A DNA stretch of 23,987 nt, taken from the NCBI GenBank assembly GCA_021648045.1, contig JAKITM010000031.1:1-23987 (forward strand), read 5' to 3'. The position numbers and the translations under genes are program-made. The stretch's first letter is position 1; every line of letters begins with the position of its first letter. This document shows, piece by piece, positions 5,923 through 14,334 of this stretch. Source of the DNA: Lysobacterales bacterium. Lineage in GTDB: Bacteria; Pseudomonadota; Gammaproteobacteria; Xanthomonadales; SZUA-36. The notes beneath the pieces were generated by a model. It was not told the origin of the DNA, searched no databases, and saw only the letters and a program-made list of their open reading frames with translations.

Positions 5923-6378
5923 TCAGTCTCTTTTTTCCGCACACAGAATTTCAGCGCAAGCAGCTTTTTTGCCATCTACAAAGGCCTCACAGGAATATAG
6001 CCCCATGCCCATTTTAATTCGTTTCTGAACAGCCTTGAGTATCAGTTGGTCTCCAGGGACTACCAGCTTGGTGAACTTTACTTTATCGACTTTGGCCATG
6101 TAAATGACTTTGCCACTGCCTGCAGTTTGCTCTTCCAAGTTGGCAAGCACCCCGGCTGCTTGTGCCATGGCTTCGATAATTAATACCCCGGGCATTACTG
6201 GGTGGTCTGGGAAGTGTCCTTGAAAAAATGGTTCGTTATGAGTGACATTCTTTATTGCAGTAATACTGGGCAACTCACCACTCTGGTGATCGATTACCCG
6301 ATCAATTAACAGGAAGGGGTACCGATGCGGCAGGTATTCTTTGATTTTCTCTATCGGTAAAGGTTGGAAATCAGTCAT
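5923..6378 (-). CDS. fabZ: 3-hydroxyacyl-[ACP] dehydratase
   Basis: This 151-residue hotdog-fold enzyme dehydrates 3-hydroxyacyl-ACP in fatty-acid elongation. It competes with LpxA for 3-hydroxyacyl-ACP, which makes its place between lpxD and lpxA meaningful. Visible are LPHRYPFLLIDRVID (residues 16-30) and the catalytic motif GHFPDHPVMPGVLIIEAMAQA with H55 and E69. The length agrees with E. coli FabZ (151). It starts 2 bases after the lpxD stop. Confidence 0.97.
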   Translation of the reverse strand: MTDFQPLPIEKIKEYLPHRYPFLLIDRVIDHQSGELPSITAIKNVTHNEPFFQGHFPDHPVMPGVLIIEAMAQAAGVLANLEEQTAGSGKVIYMAKVDKVKFTKLVVPGDQLILKAVQKRIKMGMGLYSCEAFVDGKKAACAEILCAEKRD

Positions 6379-6380
6379 GG

Positions 6381-7343
6381 TTATTTATCTCTTTTTCTTT
6401 GAAGTAATTTTTTTATGGTTTTGTCCAGATGCCGTAAACGCGCCAGGTTTTTACGCCATTCGCTATGCGGCTGAGCTTCAACCCCTGAACCATAATAACC
6501 GGGCTCAAGGATGGATTTGTTAACCATACTCATGGCAGTTATGGTGACATGATCGGCAATTTCAATATGCCCGCCAACCCCGCTAGCGCCGGCAATCATA
6601 CAGTATTTGCCGATGGTTGTGCTGCCTGCAACTCCAGAGCAACCTGCCATTGCAGTATGCGCGCCGATTTTAACATTGTGGGCAACTTGTACCAGGTTAT
6701 CTAAGCGCACATCATTTTCCAACACGGTATCTTCAATTGCGCCTCGGTCGATAGTGGTATTGGCGCCAATTTCACAATCATCACCAATGACAACACTGCC
6801 CAGTTGTGGGATTTTTAGCCAGTGATCTTGATCAAATGCCAGGCCAAACCCATCCGCACCGATGACCGCACCAGAGTGGACAATTACCCGCTCACCCAGG
6901 CTTACCCCATGGCAAAGAGTGGCGTTAGCATGAATACGGCAGTCATTGCCAATGCTGACACCTGCCTCGACCACCACGCCAGCGGCGATAGAAACGCCAC
7001 TGCCGATGCTAGTGTCTGGGTCAATGCTTGCCTGAGGGTGAATAAATGCTTGAGACCGATCAACTTTGTAGATCAAGTTGGCAATACGGGCATAATCCAG
7101 CTGCGGGTTAGCGCTGATTAAAACGGCTCCCTGATAGTTATCGAGGTTTTCAGCTGAGAGTATAACAATACCGGCGCGGGTATTTGCCAGATCCTTAAGA
7201 TATGCCGGGTTAGCAAGAAAGCTCAATGCATCCGCATTAGCTGATTTAAGTGTGGCGATTTTTTCAATACAGGTGTCAGCAGCACCTCTGTATTTTACAG
7301 AGCAGTGCTCTGCCAGTTGCGCTAGTGAAAATGAGGCTGCCAT
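6381..7343 (-). CDS. lpxD: UDP-3-O-acylglucosamine N-acyltransferase
   Basis: LpxD adds the N-linked 3-hydroxyacyl chain in the third step of lipid A synthesis. The N-terminal uridine-binding domain (FSLAQLAEHC..., LSFLANPAYLKDL) is followed by a hexapeptide-repeat beta-helix (IHPQASIDPDTSIGSGVSI onward) and a C-terminal helix (HSEWRKNLARLRHL). The likely catalytic His is H222 in VQVAHNVKIG, matching H239 of E. coli. I use ATG 7343 (320 residues), because MAASFSLAQLAE aligns with the E. coli start and it falls one base after the skp stop. ATG 7379 would add 12 residues within skp. No strong Shine-Dalgarno precedes either, consistent with coupling. Confidence 0.95.
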   Translation of the reverse strand: MAASFSLAQLAEHCSVKYRGAADTCIEKIATLKSANADALSFLANPAYLKDLANTRAGIVILSAENLDNYQGAVLISANPQLDYARIANLIYKVDRSQAFIHPQASIDPDTSIGSGVSIAAGVVVEAGVSIGNDCRIHANATLCHGVSLGERVIVHSGAVIGADGFGLAFDQDHWLKIPQLGSVVIGDDCEIGANTTIDRGAIEDTVLENDVRLDNLVQVAHNVKIGAHTAMAGCSGVAGSTTIGKYCMIAGASGVGGHIEIADHVTITAMSMVNKSILEPGYYGSGVEAQPHSEWRKNLARLRHLDKTIKKLLQRKRDK

Positions 7344-7344
7344 A

Positions 7345-7932
7345 TCAGCGGCTGGTCTGTTCCTGCTGGTCAGCTTCATATTCGAGCCGTAGTTGTTTTA
7401 AAATGGCGCTGGTGAGATCAATTCTTTGACTGTGGTAAAGCACCACAGGATCGGTTAGTACCATATCGAAGCCTTGTTGTTCTGCGACTATGCGGATGGC
7501 CAGTTCCAGGGTTTCTCTCACCCCGTTTTCTATTTCATTACGACGGAAATTGATTTCCTCAATCAGATCTTCCTTGCGCCGTATAATGGCCCGGTTCAGG
7601 CTGCGAATATCACGATCAAGCTGTGCCCGGGTAACACTATCCAAATCACTATTCAGGCGTTCTTGTATTGCGCCAAGTCTTTTTTCATCTGCGGTTACTG
7701 CGTTGTTACGCGGGCGAAACTCTCTGTCGATAACATCTCTGCCGGCAATAATCTGGGGGGCATTGTCGAGTATCATTTTCATATTAGCATAGGCGGTTTT
7801 TTGCGCCATTACAGCTACTACGGATGAGCCTTCTGGGTTCTCAGGGTTTGCTTGCGCATAGACAAGCGCTGACCCCAAGATACCCGTCGCCAGGCCCAGG
7901 ATCAAAAGTACTCTTGTCAGTAAGCCACCCAA
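7345..7932 (-). CDS. skp: OmpH/Skp-family periplasmic chaperone
   Basis: This 195-residue protein has a signal peptide (LLTRVLLILGLATGILGSALVYAQA, cleavage after about residue 28). A long charged helical region (about 75-145: RLGAIQERLNSDLDSV..., RRKEDLIEEINFRRNEIENG) would form Skp's coiled-coil tentacles. The C-terminal strand-helix (GFDMVLTDPVVLYHSQRIDLTSAILKQL) is the trimerisation body typical of OmpH/Skp. It holds unfolded outer-membrane proteins in the periplasm for BamA, which is encoded just upstream. It appears to start at TTG 7932, with AGAGGG at the bamA stop as Shine-Dalgarno; no ATG precedes the signal peptide in frame. It is somewhat longer and more divergent than E. coli Skp (161). 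Confidence 0.85.
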   Translation of the reverse strand: MGGLLTRVLLILGLATGILGSALVYAQANPENPEGSSVVAVMAQKTAYANMKMILDNAPQIIAGRDVIDREFRPRNNAVTADEKRLGAIQERLNSDLDSVTRAQLDRDIRSLNRAIIRRKEDLIEEINFRRNEIENGVRETLELAIRIVAEQQGFDMVLTDPVVLYHSQRIDLTSAILKQLRLEYEADQQEQTSR

Positions 7933-7943
7933 ACAGCGGCCCT

Positions 7944-10391
7944 CTAGAACCCGGCGCCGAAGGAGAATTGCAAGGTTTCTGTGTCATCACCCGGTTTATC
8001 AATGATTGGGTAGGCCAGGTTAATAATGATAGGCCCTACGGGTGCCTGCCAGGTCATTGATATTCCCGCTGAGGCGCGTAGGCGATCAGCATCCCATGCG
8101 CTGATATTTTCGAAGGCATTACCAACATCCAGAAACAGTGCTAGCCTAGTACCGCCTCTGCCGCCGAGGAATGGGGTAGGAAAGGCCAACTCAAGCGTGC
8201 CGGTAGTTTTAAAGTCACCGCCAACGGCTCGACAAAACTGATCTTTAGGGCCCAGCGTGTTGTCATTAAAGCCACGCACATCACGCACGCCGCCTGCATA
8301 GAAATGCTCCCAGAAGGGCAGGCCACTGTCCAGGGTCACGACATCTTCAATATCACAATCACCGCCAAGAATTTGCGGTGGACCCGGAGTATAAGCGAGT
8401 TCTCTATCGTAATTGTCATAAGCCTGGCCGTAGCCGATATTACCTTTTATAGCAAATATCAAGGAGCGCCAGATTGGTAGGTATTTAGCAAACCTATAAT
8501 TAAGTTTGTAATATTCACGCGAACTGCCTGGAATAGCGACTTCTACACTCAGCCGGTGCAATGAGCCGCGGTTCGGGTTGAGAAAATGATCGCGTGAATC
8601 TCGCGACCAGTTTATATCACCTTGAATAGTTTGCAGTTCCCGTTCATTGTCTTCAAGTATGCCGTTACCATTCGCATCCAGCGAGTTAGACAAAGGGTCG
8701 CCGGGAATCGGCACCAGCCCGAATCCCGTACAAACTAACGGATTTTCCGGGTCGAATGCTATACAGCTGATCGAGCCGATATTCAGGCTGGTATCGCGGT
8801 AAGACAAGCCGGCGCCGACATAATCCACTTCAGATACCGGGAAGCCGAAATTCACCCCAAGGGCACCTTCGCTGGAGGTAAATGAAGCAATATTAGCCTG
8901 ACGCTGATCGAAGTCGCTATAGCGGGCGAAGAAGCCGCGACTGATGCCATTATCGGTCCAGTATGGATTGGTATATGACAGATTAATTTGTTTGAGAATA
9001 GAGCTGCTGCTGATCGACATGCCGACTTTATTACCACTGCCAAGGAAGTTATCCTGATTAATGGAGAGAGACAGAATCAAGCCTTGTACCTGTGAGAAAC
9101 CTAGCCCTGCAGAAAAGCTACCAGAAGGGCGCTCTTTTACATTGACGATAACATCTATCTGGTCTTCGCTGCCAGGTACCTGGGGCGTTTCTATATTAAC
9201 TTCATCGAAATAAGTTAGTCGCTGCAATCTAATTTTGGTGCGGTCAACTGATGCTTGAGAAAACCAAGCGCCTTCAAACTGGCGTAATTCCCGGCGTAGA
9301 ACTTCATCTTTGGTCTTGGTGTTACCCGCAAACAGAACCCGGCGCACATATACGCGTTTACCAGGGTCAACAAAATAGGTAATGCTAACGGTACGGTTTT
9401 CCCGGTCGATTGCCGGTGAAGGAGTAACATTAGCAAAAGCATAGCCGACATTGGCGAGAATGGCATTGATGTTTTCAACACTTCTTTCCATTCGTGAACG
9501 GGAGAAAATATCGCCATCATTGGTCATAACTAAGCGCCGCAGGGTAGCCTCTTGAACAACCATGTCGCCTGCCAGTTTGACTTCACTAATGGTGTATTGC
9601 TCGCCTTCGTGGATGTTGGCGGTGACATAGATGTCTCGTTTGTTCGGGCTGATGGAAACCTGAGTTGATTCGATGTCAAAATCAACATAACCGCGATCTT
9701 GATAATAGGAACGGAGTTTTTCGGTATCACCACTGAGTTTTTCGCGGGCGTACTGGTCGTCTTTTGTCCAAAAGCTAGTCCAGTTGGAAGTGGATGTTTC
9801 GAATGATTCGCGTAGTTCTTTTTCAGTAAATAAGGTGTTGCCAACAATATTAAGATGACGCACGCGGGCATTTTTGCCCTCATCCATATTAATGCTAACC
9901 CTTACCCGGTTGCGGTCAAGCTGGCTCACTGTGCTGCTGACTTTTACAGCATATTTACCCTGTGAATAGTACTGTTTAACCAGCTCCTGCTGTACTCGGT
10001 CAAGCGCCAGTTGATCGAATGTGTCACCTTCCGATAAGCCAATATCACGCAGAGCCACCATCAGGTCATCTGTTTTTAGGGCTTTATTGCCGGAAATATC
10101 AATTTCAGAAATAGCGGGTCTTTCCTTAACGGTAATAATAAGAATGGTGCCTTCGTGGCTAAGTTGGATATCTTCGAAGAAGCCGGTTTTATATAACTCC
10201 CGTATCGCAGAACGGGTGTTAAAAGCTGTCAGCCGGTCATCGGTTTCCAGTGGCAGGTAATTAAATACCGTGCCCTCGGTAATCCGTTGCAGGCCTTCCA
10301 CGCGAATGTCGCTAATAACAAACTCAGTACTTGCTGAGAGTGTCGAGCAACTAAAAATCAGGAAAAATATGCTGAGAATTATTTTTTTCAT
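7944..10391 (-). CDS. bamA: Outer membrane protein assembly factor BamA
   Basis: This 815-residue Omp85-family protein is the core of the BAM complex that inserts beta-barrel proteins into the outer membrane. It has a signal peptide (residues 1-20, ending TLSA), five POTRA domains (about 22-422) and a 16-strand barrel (about 423-815). The conserved loop-6 motif VRGF is at 705-708, and the C-terminal strand ends in Phe (LQFSFGAGF). The length is close to E. coli (810). Unusually, predicted extracellular loop L4 (about 536-586) carries DANGNGILEDNE (572-583), a complete 12-residue EF-hand-like calcium-loop pattern, and a cysteine pair C543/C554. A second pair, C679/C720, lies in the loop-6 region. 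Skp follows 11 bases downstream. Confidence 0.97.
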   Translation of the reverse strand: MKKIILSIFFLIFSCSTLSASTEFVISDIRVEGLQRITEGTVFNYLPLETDDRLTAFNTRSAIRELYKTGFFEDIQLSHEGTILIITVKERPAISEIDISGNKALKTDDLMVALRDIGLSEGDTFDQLALDRVQQELVKQYYSQGKYAVKVSSTVSQLDRNRVRVSINMDEGKNARVRHLNIVGNTLFTEKELRESFETSTSNWTSFWTKDDQYAREKLSGDTEKLRSYYQDRGYVDFDIESTQVSISPNKRDIYVTANIHEGEQYTISEVKLAGDMVVQEATLRRLVMTNDGDIFSRSRMERSVENINAILANVGYAFANVTPSPAIDRENRTVSITYFVDPGKRVYVRRVLFAGNTKTKDEVLRRELRQFEGAWFSQASVDRTKIRLQRLTYFDEVNIETPQVPGSEDQIDVIVNVKERPSGSFSAGLGFSQVQGLILSLSINQDNFLGSGNKVGMSISSSSILKQINLSYTNPYWTDNGISRGFFARYSDFDQRQANIASFTSSEGALGVNFGFPVSEVDYVGAGLSYRDTSLNIGSISCIAFDPENPLVCTGFGLVPIPGDPLSNSLDANGNGILEDNERELQTIQGDINWSRDSRDHFLNPNRGSLHRLSVEVAIPGSSREYYKLNYRFAKYLPIWRSLIFAIKGNIGYGQAYDNYDRELAYTPGPPQILGGDCDIEDVVTLDSGLPFWEHFYAGGVRDVRGFNDNTLGPKDQFCRAVGGDFKTTGTLELAFPTPFLGGRGGTRLALFLDVGNAFENISAWDADRLRASAGISMTWQAPVGPIIINLAYPIIDKPGDDTETLQFSFGAGF

Positions 10392-10426
10392 ATTATTTAT
10401 ATATCAGGACAGAATCATGGGGCAGT

Positions 10427-11800
10427 TTAATTGAACAGCCGTAAAATATCGTTAAAAAATGCCAGGCTCATTAGGCCGGCGAGAATCAGCAGGCCGAAAT
10501 ATTGCCCTGCTACCTGGGTTTGTTCCGAAACCGGGCTTCCTTTTACTATTTCAACCAGGTAATACATCAGGTGGCCGCCATCCAGTACGGGTATCGGCAG
10601 CAGGTTAAGAATACCGAGGCTTAGGCTGATAAGCCCAAGAAAAAACAGAAATGAACTCACGCCCATTTTAGCCGACTGATTTGCAGCCTTGGCAATTGTG
10701 ATGGGTCCGGATATGTTTTTTAGCGAGGCTGTTCCGGTAATCATTCTACCCAGCATGCCTAGAGTTACGGAGGTCAAACGCCAGGTTTCATTAACTGCCC
10801 GGCCGAAAGCCTCAACCGGAGGGTAGCGTAATTGCATCCAGATATGTTCAAGCTGTTGCCGTTGCCCAGCATCCAGAGGCGCTGCGGAAATGCCGATGAT
10901 TAACCTTTTCTGACCGGTATCTGTCGATAAAATAGGTTTTAAAAGTAATTGTTGAAGCTGACTATCGCGGCGGATTTCGATAACCAAATCCTTATCAGCA
11001 GAGCCATGCTGAGCGATCAATGGGCCAATATAGCCCCAGTCAGTTACCGCTTGGCCGGCAATACTTGTGATCTCATCGTTTTTTCTTAGCCCGGCCAACG
11101 CAGCCGGTGAATCTGGGCTTACTTGATCAATTACAGCGTCTCGTTGCGGGCGCCAGAGGGCAAGTCCAATACCGGCCAGCAGGTTTTCTTCCTCAAAGCT
11201 GTCATCCAGTCGGCTGAGAGGGAGGATATGTGTAGACTCAATACCGTTGGCATCTTTTACAACAACAGGGATGTCGCTACGGTCAAGCGCTGGGCCGATC
11301 AGGGCAAGCCGAGTGTGTGACAGTGTGATAGTGGGTTCACCATTTACACTAACAAAGGTATCGCCTGGTTGAATTCCCGCAGTGGCAGCGACTCCATCGA
11401 CCTGGCCCATTACCGGGCGTAATTCGGGAATACCCACCATAAACATAATCCAGAACGCCACAACAGCCAGAATCAGGTTGAATATAGGGCCGGCGGCAAC
11501 GATAGCGATTTTTTGACCCACAGATTTGCGGTTAAAAGCGAAGCCCTGGTCTGTTACGGAGACATCTGCGTCGCGCTCATCGAGGAATTTTACATAACCA
11601 CCAAGCGGTAATGCTGCAATGACAAACTCAGTGCCGTGTTTATCTGTTCGTCGCCACAATATCTTGCCGAAGCCGACAGAAAAGCGCAAAACCTTCACTC
11701 CCATTTTTCGGGCCACCCAATAGTGTCCGAATTCGTGGAAGGTGACCAATACCCCAAGGGCGACGATCAACCAGATTATTGAGCCAAAAAAGTCTGTCAT
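10427..11800 (-). CDS. rseP: Site-2 intramembrane metalloprotease RseP
   Basis: RseP cuts anti-sigma factor RseA in the membrane to release sigma-E and also clears signal peptides. The zinc motif HEFGH (H22, E23, H26) lies in the first membrane helix, two PDZ domains follow (about 115-300), and the C-terminal motif NLLPIPVLDGGHL supplies the third zinc ligand. I choose ATG 11800 (457 residues): MTDFFGSIIWLIVALGV aligns without gaps with the E. coli N-terminus and gives the same H22/E23/H26 numbering. GTG 11827 and ATG 11809 are in-frame alternatives without better ribosome sites. In many gammaproteobacteria dxr lies upstream of it; here cdsA does, 123 bases away. Confidence 0.96.
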   Translation of the reverse strand: MTDFFGSIIWLIVALGVLVTFHEFGHYWVARKMGVKVLRFSVGFGKILWRRTDKHGTEFVIAALPLGGYVKFLDERDADVSVTDQGFAFNRKSVGQKIAIVAAGPIFNLILAVVAFWIMFMVGIPELRPVMGQVDGVAATAGIQPGDTFVSVNGEPTITLSHTRLALIGPALDRSDIPVVVKDANGIESTHILPLSRLDDSFEEENLLAGIGLALWRPQRDAVIDQVSPDSPAALAGLRKNDEITSIAGQAVTDWGYIGPLIAQHGSADKDLVIEIRRDSQLQQLLLKPILSTDTGQKRLIIGISAAPLDAGQRQQLEHIWMQLRYPPVEAFGRAVNETWRLTSVTLGMLGRMITGTASLKNISGPITIAKAANQSAKMGVSSFLFFLGLISLSLGILNLLPIPVLDGGHLMYYLVEIVKGSPVSEQTQVAGQYFGLLILAGLMSLAFFNDILRLFN

Positions 11801-11923
11801 AACATCCATCACTGAAAAATATGGCACAGGAACACTCGCGGCGCTCGCTACTCCGATTGTGTATTTTACAGGGTTTTTATGTTAATACCGCAATTATTAT
11901 GCGAATTGTATTATCTTATTGCT
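11801..11923 (-). other. cdsA-rseP intergenic gap where dxr is expected
   Basis: This is a 123-base gap between two genes that in E. coli and pseudomonads are near or flanking dxr. It contains AT-rich sequence with the partial inverted repeat CGCA...TGCG and no open frame or recognisable dxr fragment. On the minus strand it has TTGCGG and TAAAAT spaced 19 bp, too far apart for a confident promoter. It may hold a weak internal promoter for rseP. Confidence 0.4.
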
Positions 11924-12784
11924 TTAAGGGGATTGCGGTAGGCAAGCCAATAAGGCCAGATAAAAAGGTGCGGTAGCAATAGTGCTGTCAAGCCGGTCGA
12001 GAATACCGCCGTGGCCGGGAAATAGGTGGCCGCTATCTTTGATGCCAGTGCTGCGCTTATGCATGCTTACGTAGAGGTCGCCAATCACTGAAATAAGGCT
12101 GAGAGCCAGTACCCCGAGTAAATAGAAGGGTAGTGCCACAACATGGATCGGTGCCAGGTGAATAAATAGCCAGCCAATCAGCAGTGATAAAATCACCCCA
12201 CCGTAGACACCAGCGCGAGTTTTTCCTGGGCTAATAAGGGGCGCAAGTCGGCTTTTCCCGAATTGCTTGCCACACAGATAAGCGCCTATATCGGCTGCCC
12301 AGACGATGAAAAATAAGGATAATACCCACCATTCTCCCATTTCCAGAAAGCGTAAGCGGCTAATGGCATACCAGGCCCCAGCCAGCAGAAGAATGCTAAG
12401 GCTGCTATTAATACTGATATTTGCCAGACTCGGGCTGGAGTCTTTAGCTGCTGGTTGCCAACTGAGTAAGCGAACTAAAGCTAATAACCAGAGACCCATA
12501 AAGAAGTAATTGAGGTCAGGGTTAAGACTGATTCCGTTGACAATATCAGCCAGCGGGTTGTTACCGTTATTGCTTGCCAGGTAAATCAGTAATATCACCA
12601 GAATGGATAGATATAGTAGGCGGCGCGGGATGGATACGAGGCCACACAGGCGCGAGTATTCCCAACCGCCTATCAGCATTAGCACGCCGAAAAACAGAGA
12701 AAATGCTTGCGCTGAAAGCCCGAACAATAGAAAAAGGAAAACTGGCAATAAAACCAGTGCAGTAATAACTCTGGTCTTAAACAC
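11924..12784 (-). CDS. cdsA: Phosphatidate cytidylyltransferase
   Basis: This 286-residue integral inner-membrane enzyme makes CDP-diacylglycerol from phosphatidic acid and CTP, the branch point of phospholipid synthesis. Several hydrophobic helices span the protein (first: VITALVLLPVFLFLLFGLSAQAF). The C-terminal signature SMHKRSTGIKDSGHLFPGHG, then GILDRLDS (about 240-267), is the CdsA family pattern with its metal-binding Asp residues. It starts at GTG 12784, eight bases inside the 3' end of uppS, indicating translational coupling. The length is normal (285 in E. coli). Confidence 0.96.
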   Translation of the reverse strand: MFKTRVITALVLLPVFLFLLFGLSAQAFSLFFGVLMLIGGWEYSRLCGLVSIPRRLLYLSILVILLIYLASNNGNNPLADIVNGISLNPDLNYFFMGLWLLALVRLLSWQPAAKDSSPSLANISINSSLSILLLAGAWYAISRLRFLEMGEWWVLSLFFIVWAADIGAYLCGKQFGKSRLAPLISPGKTRAGVYGGVILSLLIGWLFIHLAPIHVVALPFYLLGVLALSLISVIGDLYVSMHKRSTGIKDSGHLFPGHGGILDRLDSTIATAPFYLALLACLPQSP

Positions 12785-13517
12785 TCTGTGCCCGTTCGGC
12801 GGCTTGTAGCGGGGTGGTGCCGAAACGCCGTTGCCTGCGGCTGTATTCGAGCAGTGCCAAATTCAGGTTTTCCGCATTAAAATCCGGCCACAAAGTATCT
12901 GTGAAATAGATTTCACAATAGGCCAGTTGCCAGAGTAGAAAATTGCTGATGCGTTGTTCGCCACCGGTACGGATGAGTAAATCAGGGGCAGGGCCATCAG
13001 CCAGTGATAATTCTTTTGAGAAAACGGCTTCGTCAATTTGTTCTGGCTGAAGATCGCCGGCAGCAACCTTCAATGCCAATTGCCGCGCGGCCTGAGTGAT
13101 ATCCCAGCGTCCGCCGTAATTAACAGCGATATTTAATTGTAAGCCGTCATTATTGGCAGTTAGAAGTTCAGCTTCGCGCATTTTATTCTGGAGCTTAGTG
13201 CTGAAGCGTGAACAATCGCCAATAAAACGAATGCCGATATTGCTTTCATGCAATTCTCGAACTTCGCGGCTTAGTGCTCGCTTGAAGAGCTCCAGTAATA
13301 GCTGTACTTCGGCAGTCGGGCGTTGCCAGTTTTCACTGCTGAAGGCAAACACCGTCAGTATCGGAATACCCAGTCCTGAAACATGCTCAACAACTTCCCG
13401 CAGCGCTTTACGGCCGGCACGGTGGCCAAGCCCTCTGGGTTGCCCCTGACGGGCTGCCCAGCGCCCGTTGCCATCCATGATGATGGCAAGATGCTGTGGT
13501 AGGTTATTGTTATTCAT
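12777..13517 (-). CDS. uppS: Undecaprenyl diphosphate synthase (cis-prenyltransferase)
   Basis: This 246-residue cis-prenyltransferase extends farnesyl-PP with isopentenyl-PP to C55-PP, the lipid carrier for peptidoglycan and O-antigen. The N-terminal catalytic motif HLAIIMDGNGRWA gives D15 (Asp26 of E. coli). GHRAGRKALREVV, FAFSSENWQRP and the C-terminal DLLIRTGGEQRISNFLLWQ with EIYFTDTLWPDF are all family motifs. It overlaps cdsA by 8 bases. Isoprenoid precursors for it would normally come from the MEP pathway, whose dxr gene is not in its usual place nearby. Confidence 0.97.
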   Translation of the reverse strand: MNNNNLPQHLAIIMDGNGRWAARQGQPRGLGHRAGRKALREVVEHVSGLGIPILTVFAFSSENWQRPTAEVQLLLELFKRALSREVRELHESNIGIRFIGDCSRFSTKLQNKMREAELLTANNDGLQLNIAVNYGGRWDITQAARQLALKVAAGDLQPEQIDEAVFSKELSLADGPAPDLLIRTGGEQRISNFLLWQLAYCEIYFTDTLWPDFNAENLNLALLEYSRRQRRFGTTPLQAAERAQSV

Positions 13518-13560
13518 TGATATATTTTCATTTCTCAGCTAAATTAAAACCTGCAAGCAG

Positions 13561-14118
13561 CTAGATTTCCAGCAACTCTTTTTCTTTAACCGCAACGATT
13601 TTATCTACTTGATCAACAAACTCATCAGTTACCGCCTGTACCTGGGTTTCCGCGCGGCGTTCTTCATCTTCGGATATATCCTTTGATTTGAGTAAGTCTT
13701 TTATATGATTATTCGCATCGCGACGGATATTACGGATAGCGATTTTACAGTTTTCCCCATCATTGTGGACAACTTTTCCGAGCTCGCGTCGCCGTTCTTC
13801 GGTTAGCGCCGGTAAAGGAATGCGGATATTAGTTCCGGAAGTTGCTGGATTCAGCCCAAGATCGGATTTCATAATGGCTTTTTCAATCGGCCCAACCATG
13901 GATTTTTCCCAAGGAATTAAGCTGAGCATACGGGCGTCTTCAACAATAATATTGGACACTTGGCTCAAGGGTACCTCGGAACCATAATAATCAACCGTAA
14001 CATGCTCCAGCAAACTGGGGTGTGCGCGTCCGGTGCGAACTTTTGCTAATGTCTGGCGCAGGGTATCGATGCTTTTGCCCATGCGAATTTTAGCGTCTTT
14101 GATGATATCGTTAATCAT
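13561..14118 (-). CDS. frr: Ribosome recycling factor
   Basis: This 185-residue ribosome recycling factor splits post-termination ribosomes together with EF-G. The sequence runs through the whole two-domain family pattern: N-terminal helix (KDAKIRMGKSIDTLRQTLAKVRTGRAHPSLL), the beta domain (VDYYGSEVPLSQVSNI... RIPLPALTEERRREL) and the C-terminal three-helix bundle (IRNIRRDANNHIKDLLK... VKEKELLEI). The length is identical to E. coli (185). It sits between pyrH (216 bases upstream) and uppS (43 bases downstream). Confidence 0.98.
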   Translation of the reverse strand: MINDIIKDAKIRMGKSIDTLRQTLAKVRTGRAHPSLLEHVTVDYYGSEVPLSQVSNIIVEDARMLSLIPWEKSMVGPIEKAIMKSDLGLNPATSGTNIRIPLPALTEERRRELGKVVHNDGENCKIAIRNIRRDANNHIKDLLKSKDISEDEERRAETQVQAVTDEFVDQVDKIVAVKEKELLEI

Positions 14119-14334
14119 GTTGAAGTCTCTGTCAGTCTAGTGATTGGTTTAGGCTGCGGCCCAATGTTTTTACCCAGTTTTTTACTTGGTTATTAGCCTA
14201 AGTTATTAGCTCAGCTCAGGTCATATCAGCTATCAACCAATGAGATTATAAGTAGCTTATACAGTTACCCGTGCAATAAAAGCACGGATTTATGACAGAT
14301 TGTAGCAGAAATAGGGCTGTATTCTGTGCTGGAA
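14119..14334 (-). other. pyrH-frr spacer with hairpin
   Basis: A 216-base gap, long for this operon, contains no gene. A perfect hairpin CCGTGC-N7-GCACGG (14269-14287) lies near pyrH without a T-tract, so it is not a canonical terminator. A perfect minus-strand TATAAT (14250-14245) lacks a good -35 at normal spacing. The spacer may hold a secondary promoter for frr or an RNA processing site. Confidence 0.4.

Noticed and set aside
5921..5944. Upstream in-frame ATG for lpxA
   Set aside because: It would overlap the fabZ end; the 5920 start gives 262 residues and H125 exactly as in E. coli.
10392..10426. Possible sigma-E promoter before bamA
   Set aside because: No GGAACTT-like -35 is present in the rseP-bamA gap or in the cdsA-rseP gap.
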